Made by a program: the position numbers and the translations under genes. The notes below the pieces were generated by a model. The model was not told the DNA's origin, did not search any database, and saw only the letters and a program-made list of their open reading frames with translations. This document shows positions 34,100 to 43,260 of a stretch of 64,000 nucleotides of DNA, piece after piece. This DNA is from 66-474 sp044464225 (GTDB lineage: Bacteria > Pseudomonadota > Gammaproteobacteria > Xanthomonadales > Rhodanobacteraceae), in assembly GCA_044464225.1 (NCBI GenBank), contig JBIQLN010000011.1, positions 41,120 through 105,119 on the forward strand, written 5' to 3'. Each line of letters opens with the position of its first letter. Within the stretch, counting starts at the first letter, position 1.

Positions 34100-35158
34100 A
34101 TGTCCATCGACGTACTGCCAGCCACCGAGATCAAGACGCCTGCGGAGGTGCAGCGCATGCTCGCGCGCTCGCGCAGCTTGCGGACGCTCGGGCTGGGGTT
34201 CGGCGGCCTCATGGTGGGTACGGTGCTGTACCGGAATGGCGTGCCCGTGCAGGTGTGGGTGCTGCTCGCGCTGCATTCACTGGCGTGGCCACATGTTGCC
34301 TGGCTGATCCTGCGCCGGTGCGCGAATCCGATTGTCGAGGACCGCCGCTTTTCCCTGGGCGATGCCGCGATGGGTGGCGTCTGGATAGCGCTGATGCAGT
34401 TCAACGTCTTGCCGGGGGCGTTGTTGATGACGATGTATGCGATCACCCTGATAGCGATCGACGGTTTCGGCTACTTCGCGCGCGGCCTCGCCTTGCTGGT
34501 ACTGGCGTGCTGCATTGCCGCGGTAGCCAATGGCATGGCATTCGCGCCGACCACGGACATGGCCGAAGTCATTGCCGCGCTGCCGTTGCTGATGGTGTTT
34601 CCCGTGACGCTCGGGTTCATGACGCACCGACTGTCGCGGCGCGTGCGTACCCAGAATCGCCAGTTGCTCCGACTGGGCAGCATCGACGCCCTGAGCGGCC
34701 TGCTGAATCGTCGCCATTGGGAAGAAGCGGTGAACGACGCGTTGTCGCTTCATTGCTGCGACAGCGCGGTGATGCTGCTGCTCGACATTGACCGCTTCAA
34801 ACGCATCAACGACCAGTTCGGCCACACGATTGGCGACGAGGTCATCCGCCAGGTCGGCGAAATCATTCGTGCCAGCCTGCGCCAGGGCGACCTCGCCGGG
34901 CGCTATGGCGGTGACGAGTTCGGTGCCGTGCTGTGCGGAACCGACGTCACCGCTGCGGAGGTGGTGGCGGACCGCATCCGGTCGGGTGTCGCGGAACTGA
35001 AAATCGCGCAGGCGCCGGGATTGCGCTGCACGTTGAGCATCGGCCTTGCGCGCGGTCCGGCCGGGTTGGGCACTGCACGGGCATGGATCGAACAGGCCGA
35101 CGCGGCGCTGTATCGCGCGAAGCTGGCCGGGCGAAACCGGTTCGTGGTGGCCGCCTGA
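34100..35158 (+). CDS. MASE2-GGDEF diguanylate cyclase (AdrA/DgcC-like)
   Basis: 352 residues from MSIDVL; the longer open frame adds arginine-rich sequence. An N-terminal membrane region of about six helices (25-185) resembles the MASE2 sensor. The GGDEF domain has an intact RQGD inhibitory site five residues before the GGDEF loop (RYGGDEF). MASE2-GGDEF proteins such as E. coli DgcC activate cellulose synthesis or biofilm. The next gene, a STAS-like protein, is 91 bases downstream in the same direction. Confidence 0.92.
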   Translation: MSIDVLPATEIKTPAEVQRMLARSRSLRTLGLGFGGLMVGTVLYRNGVPVQVWVLLALHSLAWPHVAWLILRRCANPIVEDRRFSLGDAAMGGVWIALMQFNVLPGALLMTMYAITLIAIDGFGYFARGLALLVLACCIAAVANGMAFAPTTDMAEVIAALPLLMVFPVTLGFMTHRLSRRVRTQNRQLLRLGSIDALSGLLNRRHWEEAVNDALSLHCCDSAVMLLLDIDRFKRINDQFGHTIGDEVIRQVGEIIRASLRQGDLAGRYGGDEFGAVLCGTDVTAAEVVADRIRSGVAELKIAQAPGLRCTLSIGLARGPAGLGTARAWIEQADAALYRAKLAGRNRFVVAA

Positions 35159-35249
35159 GTTCGGTTCCCGGCGCAGTCGCCGGACAACTCCCCACGGGGC
35201 GTCGGTGCTACCATCCGCCTCGCGGCTCCAGCGTGCCGGCAGGTATCCG

Positions 35250-35642
35250 ATGGGTGATGCGTCTTACGAAGTGTTCGAAGACGTCGCCATCTTCCGTCTC
35301 GGCGGAAGCGAGGGCCTCGACCGCAGTGTCTCCCTGGTCGGTGATGCCATCCAGCGTACCAAACAATCCGCCGTCGACAAGCTGCTGGTCGATATCACCG
35401 CCATCGCGTCGGGTCCGCCGACGCTGGCGGAGCGCCACCGCATCATTGCCGAATGGGCGGTTGCCGGGCGTGGCGCGCTTCGCCTCGCGTTGGTGATCCG
35501 GCCGGAATTCGTCGACCCCGACAATTTCGGCACGCACGTCGCCTTGAATCACGGACTTGCATTCCGCGGTTTCCTCGATGAAACGCGCGCGATGGACTGG
35601 TTGCGGGGCCACCGGGGCAGGGGATCCCCAGCGTCCGGTTGA
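35250..35642 (+). CDS. STAS/SpoIIAA-like protein
   Basis: 130 residues from MGDASY with CGGCAGG upstream; the longer frame is unlikely. The pattern (a VAIFRLGGSEGLD strand-turn, helix, VDKLLVDITAIASG strand with conserved D, then an alternating LRLALVIRPEF) fits the SpoIIAA-like/STAS fold. No catalytic motif. Similar uncharacterised proteins appear as a stress or signalling partner. It may work with the cyclase encoded just upstream. Confidence 0.65.
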   Translation: MGDASYEVFEDVAIFRLGGSEGLDRSVSLVGDAIQRTKQSAVDKLLVDITAIASGPPTLAERHRIIAEWAVAGRGALRLALVIRPEFVDPDNFGTHVALNHGLAFRGFLDETRAMDWLRGHRGRGSPASG

Positions 35643-35758
35643 CGGGTCGGCCCGTCCGGACGGGCGCCTGCCTGGCCTCGCGGCGCTGCGGGGCGCCACG
35701 TGTCACGGCCACCGGTTTTGGGTGCACAATGGTTGGCCCGCCCCGAAAGGAGAACGTG

Positions 35759-36547
35759 ATGCGAAATCCGAGTGTCGTGTTGCTTGCCGCGCTGGCGCTG
35801 CCGCTTGCGGCGAACGCGCAATCCGGCGCGTCTTCGTCCACGCCGGCCATGCAGGGCGCCAACGTTCCCGCCTATGTCACCAAGGCCATCGATGATCCCG
35901 CGCGCGCGGCCGACCGCAAGGACGATGCGCGCCGCAAGATCGCGGCGGTGGTGGCGTTTGCCGGCGTGAAGCCCGGAGACAAGGTGCTGGAACTCGATCC
36001 CGGGTCGGGTTACTGGACGCGCGTGTTCAGCCGGATCGTCGGCCCGCAGGGTCATGTGTATACCGTATGGCCGGATGAAATGGCCAAGTATTCGGAGAAG
36101 AGTTTCTCGAACTGGCAGGAACTGGTGAAGAAGACCTACGCCAATGTCACCCTTCTGAAGCAGCCGGCGGCGACGTTGAGCGTCCCGCAGAAGGTGGACG
36201 TCGTGTTCACCTCGCAGAACTACCACGATTACCATGATCCGTTCATGGGCCCCGTGGACATGAAGAAGTTCGACAAGGAGGTTTTCGACGCGCTGAAGCC
36301 GGGCGGCGTGTTCATCGTGATCGACCACGCGGCGCCTGCGGGATCCGGGGTGAGTGACACCAACACGCTGCACCGGATCGATCCCGAGGTGGTGAAGCAG
36401 GAAGTCGAATCGGCGGGCTTCGTGTTCGACGGTTCCAGCGACGCGCTGGTCAACCCCAAGGATCCGCTGGACATCAAGGTGTTCGATCCGTCGATCCGCG
36501 GCCATACCAGCCAATTCATCTATCGGTTCCGCAAGCCGGCGCAATAA
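35759..36547 (+). CDS. Exported SAM-methyltransferase-like protein
   Basis: 262 residues from MRNPSV with AAGGAG upstream. A Sec signal peptide (1-21, ending ANA) is followed by a Rossmann methyltransferase core with motif I VLELDPGSGYW (residues 76-86) and FTSQNYHDYHDPFMG and IDHAAPAG segments. The usual SAM-loop acidic residue after strand 2 is present (VWPDEM). SAM is not known in the periplasm, so a secreted enzyme is odd; such exported homologues recur in Xanthomonadales and Alphaproteobacteria without a known role. Confidence 0.82.
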   Translation: MRNPSVVLLAALALPLAANAQSGASSSTPAMQGANVPAYVTKAIDDPARAADRKDDARRKIAAVVAFAGVKPGDKVLELDPGSGYWTRVFSRIVGPQGHVYTVWPDEMAKYSEKSFSNWQELVKKTYANVTLLKQPAATLSVPQKVDVVFTSQNYHDYHDPFMGPVDMKKFDKEVFDALKPGGVFIVIDHAAPAGSGVSDTNTLHRIDPEVVKQEVESAGFVFDGSSDALVNPKDPLDIKVFDPSIRGHTSQFIYRFRKPAQ

Positions 36548-36575
36548 CGGCCGCACGCACGCGGGCCGGGCGCTC

Positions 36576-38057
36576 TCACGATTCGTGTCGTGACCGCCCG
36601 GCGCGGGCGCGCCGATTTTTCCGCTGCGGCGGCGGGTGGATGATCGCCAGTGCGCACACCGCTGCCGCGAGGGCACAGAGCGCGGCGCCCGCCGCGACGG
36701 CGCGGAAGCCGGCGATCGTTCCTGCGGGCGTCGCCGCATCGGCCGGCGCGCGGAACAGCAGACCCAGCACCGCCACCGCCAGCAGGCTGGCCATGCGCGC
36801 GACCGCGTTGTTGATCCCCGAAGCCACGCCGGCCTGGGCCGCGGGTACCGCGCCCATCACGGTCGAAGTCAGCGGCGCCACGGCGATGGTCATGCCGAGG
36901 CCGAGCACGGCGATGGCCGGAAACGTGCCGCGCCAGTAATCCGAAGTGGCGGCACCCATGGCGAGCAACGCCAGCCCGAGCGCTGCCAGCGCCGGACCGA
37001 CGGTCAATACCAGACGCGCACCGAAGCGCGTCGCCAATGCGCCCGCGGTCGGGGACAGGGTGCCCATCAGGATCGAAAACGGCAGCAGGCTGGCGCCGGC
37101 CGCCATCGCCGAATAACCGTGCGCGCGGATCAGGTTGAAGGGCAGGAAGAACAGCGCACCGCCCAGCGCGAAGTACAGCAGCAGCGTCACCAGGTTGGCG
37201 CCGGAGAAGTCGCGCGAACGGAACAGCCCCAGCGGCACCATCGGCGCGCGGCTGCGCGCCTCGACCACCACGAAGAGGGCCAGCACGACGACGCCGAGCG
37301 CGAGCGCCGCGCCGATCATGATGGCGTTCGAAGCGCGGTCCGGCCATGCGATCAGCGCCCACGTCAGCAGGGCCAGGCCCACGATCGCAAGTACCGCACC
37401 CGGCCAATCGAGGCGTTCGGCACCCCCGTTGCGCTGGTTCGGCACGGCACTGTGCGCCAGCATCACGGCCGCGATCGCCAGCGGCACGTTGATGAAGAAG
37501 ATGGCGCGCCACGACACGGCGTCGACCAGCCAGCCGCCCAGCACCGGGCCGATCGCGGTGGTGATCGCACCCGCCGCCGCCCAGATGCCGATCGCCTTGC
37601 CGCGCTCCGCTTCCGGGTACACGGCGGCGATGATGGCCAGGCTGCTCGGCACCAGCAGCGCGGCGCCGATGCCTTGCACCGCGCGCGCCGCGATCAGCAT
37701 GCCGGCGTCCGGCGCCAAGCCGCAGACTACGGAGGCCAGTGTGAACAGCGCGAGGCCCCAGACGAACACCGTGCGCTGGCCGAGGCGGTCGCCCAACACG
37801 CCGCCCACCAGCACCAGCGCACCGAGCATCAACAGGTAGGCGTTGACCACCCATTGCATCGCCGCCAGCCCGGCGGCCATCTCGCGCTGCAGCGTGGGCA
37901 GGGCGACGTTGACCACCGAACCGTCGATGAAGGCGATGCTGGAGCCGAACACGCTGGCGGCCAGCGCGCGCCCCGGGTGCGCACGTCGCGGCGGGGCGAC
38001 GCATGGCCGGCTGCGGATGACGCCTTCATCGCACGGGGGACGCTGGACGGCAAGCAT
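36576..38057 (-). CDS. MFS multidrug transporter, DHA2 (EmrB/QacA) family
   Basis: 493 residues from MLAVQR; upstream in-frame starts add arginine/proline-rich sequence and are unlikely. Fourteen hydrophobic segments. Motif A-like GVLGDRLGQR and motif C-like GIGAALLVPSSLAII and GPVLGGWLVDAVSWRAIFFINVP are those of drug:H+ antiporters with 14 helices. Alone, no EmrA partner is nearby, so the export range cannot be told. Lies divergent from the 7TM-GGDEF gene across 388 bases. Confidence 0.92.
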   Translation of the reverse strand: MLAVQRPPCDEGVIRSRPCVAPPRRAHPGRALAASVFGSSIAFIDGSVVNVALPTLQREMAAGLAAMQWVVNAYLLMLGALVLVGGVLGDRLGQRTVFVWGLALFTLASVVCGLAPDAGMLIAARAVQGIGAALLVPSSLAIIAAVYPEAERGKAIGIWAAAGAITTAIGPVLGGWLVDAVSWRAIFFINVPLAIAAVMLAHSAVPNQRNGGAERLDWPGAVLAIVGLALLTWALIAWPDRASNAIMIGAALALGVVVLALFVVVEARSRAPMVPLGLFRSRDFSGANLVTLLLYFALGGALFFLPFNLIRAHGYSAMAAGASLLPFSILMGTLSPTAGALATRFGARLVLTVGPALAALGLALLAMGAATSDYWRGTFPAIAVLGLGMTIAVAPLTSTVMGAVPAAQAGVASGINNAVARMASLLAVAVLGLLFRAPADAATPAGTIAGFRAVAAGAALCALAAAVCALAIIHPPPQRKNRRARAGRSRHES

Positions 38058-38445
38058 CGTGCCACGGTAGCGGGTTCGCATGGCCGCAACACGTGCCTCC
38101 AAGGCGGTGCCAGCGAAGCATCTGTCGAGCGCCTGCCCCGCATCGGCGTAGCCTCCCTGGAGTGGCATGACGCCGATCCGCGGCCAAACCATCGGTTCGG
38201 CAACCCGCGGGGTTGCGCGGTCTTCCAGACCCTCGCTGCCGGCCGGGGAAGTCCATTGCGTCCGGCCCTTTCCCGATCCGCCGCCGGCGTCGCGAGCCGG
38301 CGATGCAATACCGGCGGGCCGCACTTTCAGCCGCGCACGGGCGGCTCCATGTGGCGAATGCCGGTGCAGTGACTCCGGTCATGATCATTCCCCGTGGCGA
38401 AGCCTTATCCTCGCCCGTTGAACTTCCGTGGGTGCAGGAGAGCCA
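38058..38445. other. Divergent intergenic region, nothing defined
   Basis: 388 bases between the MFS gene and the 7TM-GGDEF gene. It is GC-rich with no credible gene and no clear promoter. Some of it is open in the MFS frame but the residues look non-coding. Confidence 0.4.
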
Positions 38446-40194
38446 ATGCCGATCGCCACGCCGTCGCCGCCACGCGCGACGTCCACCTGGCGGCAGAGAG
38501 TCGCCCTGGCGTTGTTTGCAGCATTGGTCCTGCTAGCCGTGCGGGCCGATGCGCATGAAATCGTCTTGCAGGGTGCCTGGCGACCGGCGCGGGCGCAAGA
38601 ATCGCCCCCGGCGCTTTCGGATCCAGGTCTGCAGCGGTTCGATCCCGCACGCCCGCGCGTGTTCGCACCCGGCGAGGCGGGCAACTGGATATTGCTGTGG
38701 CCCGCCGGTGAATGGCCCGATGCGCCCTTCGTGGTGGAGGTGGATGCGCCTGGCCTGCAGACGGCCCATTTCTTTCCGCCTGGTTCCACGGTGGTGCAAT
38801 CCGCCATGCTGATGTCCACCACGAATGCACTGACGGGAACCGATCGCCTTGCGTTCCGCGTCACCCGCATGCCTCCAGCCGGACAACCCCTGCGCCTGCT
38901 GCTGGAGGCACGTGACGTGACGCCCGTATCGGTCACCTTCGCCGTGCGCTCGATGGACGATTACCTGCGCGCCAACGTGCGCTGGGTGGCGTTCGCCAGC
39001 GTATGCCTTGCGGTCATGCTCACGGTGCTGCTGATCGCGCTCTTCTTCTGCGCCTGGCTGCGCGATCTTACCTTCGCCTACTACGCGGTCTTCAACCTCG
39101 GCTATGCCACGATCATGGCGATCCAGAGCGGCTACGTGGTCGAACCGCTGGGCTGGTCTTTCATCGCGGAGGCGCCGAAACTGTGGGGGCGCGTCGCGAC
39201 GGCACTGGCAGTGACCTGCGCAATGCTTTTCGTGTCGCGCTTTGCGGACTTGCGCCGGCATGCACCGCGCTGGCGTCGATTCTTGCTCGGCTATGCGGGC
39301 ATGGTGGTGGCGTTGACCGCATGCAGCCTGTTTCCGGTGCCCGGGGCCCAGGCGTTCGTGCGCGGCTTGATCAACCCACTGCTGGCACTGGGCATGTTGT
39401 CCGCGCTGGCGGCCAGCGTGGTCGCGGCGATTCGTGGCTCCCGTTATGCGTTGCTCTTCCTGGCCGGCTGGACGCCGCTGCTGCTGATCAATGCGCTCGG
39501 CAGCGCGCAGCTGTCCGGGTGGACCCCGGACTGGGTTTTCGGTAACGCCGCGGCGATGGGGGCAGGCGCGTTCGAAGCGCTGGTGCTGGCGTTCGGGCTG
39601 GCGCGCCGCAGCGCCGTCATGCACCACGAGCACACGCAGGTACGGCGGCTCGCCGACACCGATCCGCTTACCGGTGTCTTCAATCGCCGCGCCTGGGCAC
39701 GCCGGCTGGCCGAACTGCAGGAGCGCACCCACTTGCGCGGGGAGTCGCTTTCGCTGTTGTTCCTGGATCTGGATCGCTTCAAGGAGGTCAATGACCGGTT
39801 TGGCCACGACGCCGGTGACCGCGCGCTGCAAACGCTGGCGGCGGTCATGCGCGAGGAACTGCGCGAGGTGGACGAGGTAGGCCGCTACGGCGGCGAGGAG
39901 TTCGTGGTCGCGCTGCCGGGCGTGGGCGCACGGCGCGCGATGCAGATCGGCGAACGCATCCGGGCCCGACTGCACCAATTGGCTTCCGCTTCTCCGGGTC
40001 TTCCCACTGTCAGCATCGGCGTGGCAAGTGCGCGCGGCGATGAGCCTGACACGGACAGCCTGGTCAGGCGAGCCGACCGCGCGATGTACGTGGCCAAGAA
40101 AAGTGGCCGCAACCGGGTTGCGCTCGATTCCGGGGAGGCTGCGGAACCGCGCGATGGCGCCGCATCAGGCGAGTTCGAATCGGACTCGACTTGA
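38446..40194 (+). CDS. 7TM-DISM-like GGDEF diguanylate cyclase
   Basis: 582 residues from MPIATP with GGAG eight bases upstream. A signal peptide, a periplasmic beta-rich domain (about 40-180), seven transmembrane helices (about 185-400) and GGDEF (motif GGEEF in RYGGEEF, inhibitory site REVD upstream, signature FLDLDRFKEVND). This layout is that of 7TM sensor cyclases. The sensor likely binds a small extracytoplasmic ligand. The C-terminal 20 residues are acidic and disordered. Confidence 0.93.
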   Translation: MPIATPSPPRATSTWRQRVALALFAALVLLAVRADAHEIVLQGAWRPARAQESPPALSDPGLQRFDPARPRVFAPGEAGNWILLWPAGEWPDAPFVVEVDAPGLQTAHFFPPGSTVVQSAMLMSTTNALTGTDRLAFRVTRMPPAGQPLRLLLEARDVTPVSVTFAVRSMDDYLRANVRWVAFASVCLAVMLTVLLIALFFCAWLRDLTFAYYAVFNLGYATIMAIQSGYVVEPLGWSFIAEAPKLWGRVATALAVTCAMLFVSRFADLRRHAPRWRRFLLGYAGMVVALTACSLFPVPGAQAFVRGLINPLLALGMLSALAASVVAAIRGSRYALLFLAGWTPLLLINALGSAQLSGWTPDWVFGNAAAMGAGAFEALVLAFGLARRSAVMHHEHTQVRRLADTDPLTGVFNRRAWARRLAELQERTHLRGESLSLLFLDLDRFKEVNDRFGHDAGDRALQTLAAVMREELREVDEVGRYGGEEFVVALPGVGARRAMQIGERIRARLHQLASASPGLPTVSIGVASARGDEPDTDSLVRRADRAMYVAKKSGRNRVALDSGEAAEPRDGAASGEFESDST

Positions 40195-40204
40195 GATCGG
40201 GCGC

Positions 40205-41353
40205 CTATTGCAGCCCGCGCCAGATGGCATCGAGCAGTTCGTCACCGGGATCGAGGCTTTGTTCCCAATACATGATGCCCCCGAGGTGCTGCGACTTCAC
40301 GAAGGCCGCCTTGGCGGCGAGCGCTTCGGGATCGTCGTAGCTGATGAAGGTGCGCGTCCCGGGGTTCCACAACCATGCGGCCTGGGCCTGCGCATCCCAG
40401 TGGCGCGTGAACCCGCGCTCGTCGATGAAGCCGGCCTTCAACTCGGCCCACGGCACGAAGGCGATGAATTCCTTGTATGGCTGGTACAAGCCGTCGTGGG
40501 CCGGGGCCACCCCACCGAATTCGCGGCTGTAGAATGCCGCTCCGACCACCAGTTTGCGCGAAGGCACGCCGGCAGCGAGGAACTGTTCGACGGCGCGGTC
40601 GGTGGTCCGCGCGTCCGCGGGTGCCAGTTTCGATGCGTGCAAGCCTGCATGGTGGCACGTCGTCGGCGTCATGGCGTTGCAGAAGTCGTAGGTCATCAGA
40701 TTGAACCAGTCGACGTACTTGTCGACCGCCGCGATATCGATGCCGCTGACCAGCGGGCCGTCGGCCACCGCGATTCTGAGCGTGTAGGCGCTGTCGCCGG
40801 TGCGGGCGTGCGTGGCGCCCGCGCGATCGAGGCTCGCGCGCACCGCTTGCAGCAGCAACGTGAGGTTTTGCCGGTCATCGGGACTGGAGGCGATGCCCGA
40901 TTCGTGGTGGCCCGGATATTCCCAGTCGATGTCCAGGCCATCCGCGCCGTGATCGACCACCAATTGCGCCGCGCTTTCGGCGAACCGCTTGCGGCCCGCG
41001 CTCGTTCGTGCGGCTTCGGAAAAACCACCGGCTCCCCAGCCACCGACCGAGATGTCCACCTTCAATCCCGGGTCACGCTTCTTGAGCGCGATCAGCGAAT
41101 CCAGCTTTTCCGCGGCTTCATTGCCCAAGACGACGCGATCATGCCTGACCTTGGCGAAGGCGAAGATGAGCGTGTCGATTTTGTCGAGGTCAGCGGTTTG
41201 CGCGGGGTTCCAGCCGACCGCGTAACCGATCACACGAAAACGCGGCGCCGCGTCTTTCGCCCACGCGCCCGTGCAGGCCACGAGCAGCAAGGTGGCGAGC
41301 CCCGCCAGCGCAAGTCTCCGCGCAAAGCCCGGAGTGGAGCGGCGCGTCTGCAT
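40205..41353 (-). CDS. GH18 chitinase-like lipoprotein
   Basis: 382 residues from MQTRRS; a longer frame adds 24 residues. Signal peptide with lipobox LLVAC (C27). TIM-barrel GH18 with SxGG (SVGGWG) and the catalytic DxxDxDxE as DGLDIDWE (D138, D141, D143, catalytic E145); YDFCN and the C-terminal GGIMYWE are present. It should hydrolyse chitin or chito-oligosaccharide, or peptidoglycan-like substrates, on the cell surface. It is 163 bases after the S10 gene on the same strand. Confidence 0.92.
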   Translation of the reverse strand: MQTRRSTPGFARRLALAGLATLLLVACTGAWAKDAAPRFRVIGYAVGWNPAQTADLDKIDTLIFAFAKVRHDRVVLGNEAAEKLDSLIALKKRDPGLKVDISVGGWGAGGFSEAARTSAGRKRFAESAAQLVVDHGADGLDIDWEYPGHHESGIASSPDDRQNLTLLLQAVRASLDRAGATHARTGDSAYTLRIAVADGPLVSGIDIAAVDKYVDWFNLMTYDFCNAMTPTTCHHAGLHASKLAPADARTTDRAVEQFLAAGVPSRKLVVGAAFYSREFGGVAPAHDGLYQPYKEFIAFVPWAELKAGFIDERGFTRHWDAQAQAAWLWNPGTRTFISYDDPEALAAKAAFVKSQHLGGIMYWEQSLDPGDELLDAIWRGLQ

Positions 41354-41451
41354 CACGGATACATCGTCCTGGTTGGCCGGAGTGGGGCGATTCGTCGGCG
41401 TTACCGGCGCCCCAGCGTAGCGCATCCTGGTCCGGGGCAGAAGGGCAGAAC

Positions 41452-41494
41452 GGCCCGCCCCTGCGGAGCGCTGGTTCGCACGCAGGAGCGGGCC
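41452..41494 (-). terminator. Hairpin after the S10 peptidase gene
   Basis: Two stacked stems, GGCCCGC with GCGGGCC and CCTGCG with CGCAGG, separated by one-base bulges. It starts about 20 bases beyond the peptidase stop and is followed by GTTCTG rather than a T run. It likely separates the S10 and GH18 transcripts. Confidence 0.5.
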
Positions 41495-41516
41495 ATCATT
41501 CGTTTGGAGGGATCGG

Positions 41517-43016
41517 TCAGCCCCGCTTGTCGAAGAGCGCGCGCACGTCCTTCACGAAGTCCGCGTTGCTCGCGGCGCGTGCATAGAACATGTGGCCACC
41601 GGGATATTCCTTCACCTCGACGCGGGTCGGGTCGCCCATCGCCGGCATCTGGTCGACCGCCAGCACCGACACCATGAACGGACACGACAAGTCATCCCAG
41701 CCATGCGCGATCAGCACGCGCAGGTTCGGATCGTTGGCGACCGCCTCGCGCAACTGCTTCACCGAGCCATCGTTCGCGTCGTCGTCGTCGTGCCACAAGC
41801 GGTTCACGTCGTAGCTCAGGGTGTTGTAGCGGCCGTCGTACTTCCAGCCGACCGTCTGCGTGACGAATTGCACCATTGCGGTGGTGGTCGGCGCGATGAT
41901 GCCGTTCAGGATCGGGTCGCCCGAGCGCTGGTGCGGCGCATACGGGAACGGATCCCAGGCCGTGAAGTTGGAATCGTAGCGGCTGCCGAGCTTGCCCTGG
42001 GAGCGGTACACCTCGCGCAGGTACGCCTGCGTTTCCAGGCGACCGCCCGAATTCTTCACGAACGTCGGGTCGAGGCCGGTGAGTTCGGTCACCTTCTTGA
42101 TCATTGCGTCGTAGGCGGCCGGATCGCTGCGGCCCTTCATCAGGGCATGTGCATAGTCGCCGCGGGTGTAGGCGATGACCGGCGCCATGTTCGCGGCGTC
42201 GAGCTTGCCTTCCCGTTCCAGGTGTGCAGCGGCGATCGAGGGCAGGGTGGTCATCCATGCCATCGGCGAGACGAATTCGTCGCTCCACGCCATGGGGTCG
42301 AGATAGGGCGACAGCAGCACCATCCCGTTCATGGCCACGCCGAGGCGCGTCTGCAGGTAATAGGTGATGCGGGGGCCGCGGAACCCGCCATAGCTTTCGC
42401 CGGTGATGTATTTCGGCGACGCCATCCGGCCGTTTTTCACCAGCCAGTCGTAGACGATTCGCGACAGGTACGCGATATCGGCGTCGGTGGAATAGAAGTC
42501 CTTGGTCGACTGCTTGTCGTCCACCAGCGAGCGGCTGTAGCCGGTTCCGACCGGGTCGATGAACACCAGGTCCGTGAAGGACAGCCAGGTGCTCGGATTG
42601 TCATGCAGCTTCGCCGGGTCCGAGGGCGAATCGCCATTGACGCCGAAATTGACGATCTTCGGCCCGATCGCGCCCATGTTGAGGAATACCGACGCTGCGC
42701 CCGGGCCGCCGTTGAACGCAAACGTCACCGGACGATTCTTGCCCGCGGCGGCGTACGCGGTGTAGACGACCTGCGCGATGGTCTTGCCCTTGTCGTCGCG
42801 GACCGGCAGCCAGCCGACGGTGACGGTGTAATTCAGCGTATGGCCGCCGACGGAGATGCTCTGCGCCTTGCTCGCAGCAGCGGGCAGCGGCGGCAATTGG
42901 AAATCCGAGCTGCTGTCGGTTTTGCCCTTGGCGGAATCGGCGTGCGCCGGGAGCGAAGCCGCGCAGGCGAAACAGCCGGCGACGGCGAACACCGTCGCGA
43001 GAAGAGATTTGTGCAT
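41517..43016 (-). CDS. Exported serine carboxypeptidase-like protein (peptidase S10)
   Basis: 499 residues with a signal peptide (ending AHA). Alpha/beta-hydrolase fold of S10 type: oxyanion-hole loop FNGGPGAAS (from residue 101), nucleophile S208 in TGESYGG, aspartate region in HGWDDL, and histidine in GGHMFYAR near the end. S10 enzymes remove C-terminal residues at acid pH. Bacterial members are frequent in Xanthomonadales. It is probably periplasmic. Confidence 0.92.
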   Translation of the reverse strand: MHKSLLATVFAVAGCFACAASLPAHADSAKGKTDSSSDFQLPPLPAAASKAQSISVGGHTLNYTVTVGWLPVRDDKGKTIAQVVYTAYAAAGKNRPVTFAFNGGPGAASVFLNMGAIGPKIVNFGVNGDSPSDPAKLHDNPSTWLSFTDLVFIDPVGTGYSRSLVDDKQSTKDFYSTDADIAYLSRIVYDWLVKNGRMASPKYITGESYGGFRGPRITYYLQTRLGVAMNGMVLLSPYLDPMAWSDEFVSPMAWMTTLPSIAAAHLEREGKLDAANMAPVIAYTRGDYAHALMKGRSDPAAYDAMIKKVTELTGLDPTFVKNSGGRLETQAYLREVYRSQGKLGSRYDSNFTAWDPFPYAPHQRSGDPILNGIIAPTTTAMVQFVTQTVGWKYDGRYNTLSYDVNRLWHDDDDANDGSVKQLREAVANDPNLRVLIAHGWDDLSCPFMVSVLAVDQMPAMGDPTRVEVKEYPGGHMFYARAASNADFVKDVRALFDKRG

Positions 43017-43260
43017 CGTCAGATTTCCCCGTCAACGTTGTGAATGCGCAAGACAATCCGTCCGGGGTTGTCAGCGCAGCAGGCCCGGAAACTTCCGGCC
43101 CCGTCCAGATGAGTCGATGCCCGCGGCAACGACTGCCGTGCGGCACATCCCGCGCCGCGCATGCTCGATGTGGATGTCCGTGCGACTTTAACGACCGGCG
43201 CGCGAATGCGACTGTGCTGAAAGGCACGGTCGCGTTCGCATCGTCAGATGCGCCGAGGAA

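Noticed and set aside
36636..38372. A 578-residue plus-strand open frame antisense to the MFS gene
   Set aside because: No recognisable domain and arginine/glutamine/histidine-heavy; the MFS gene has all its motifs on the other strand.
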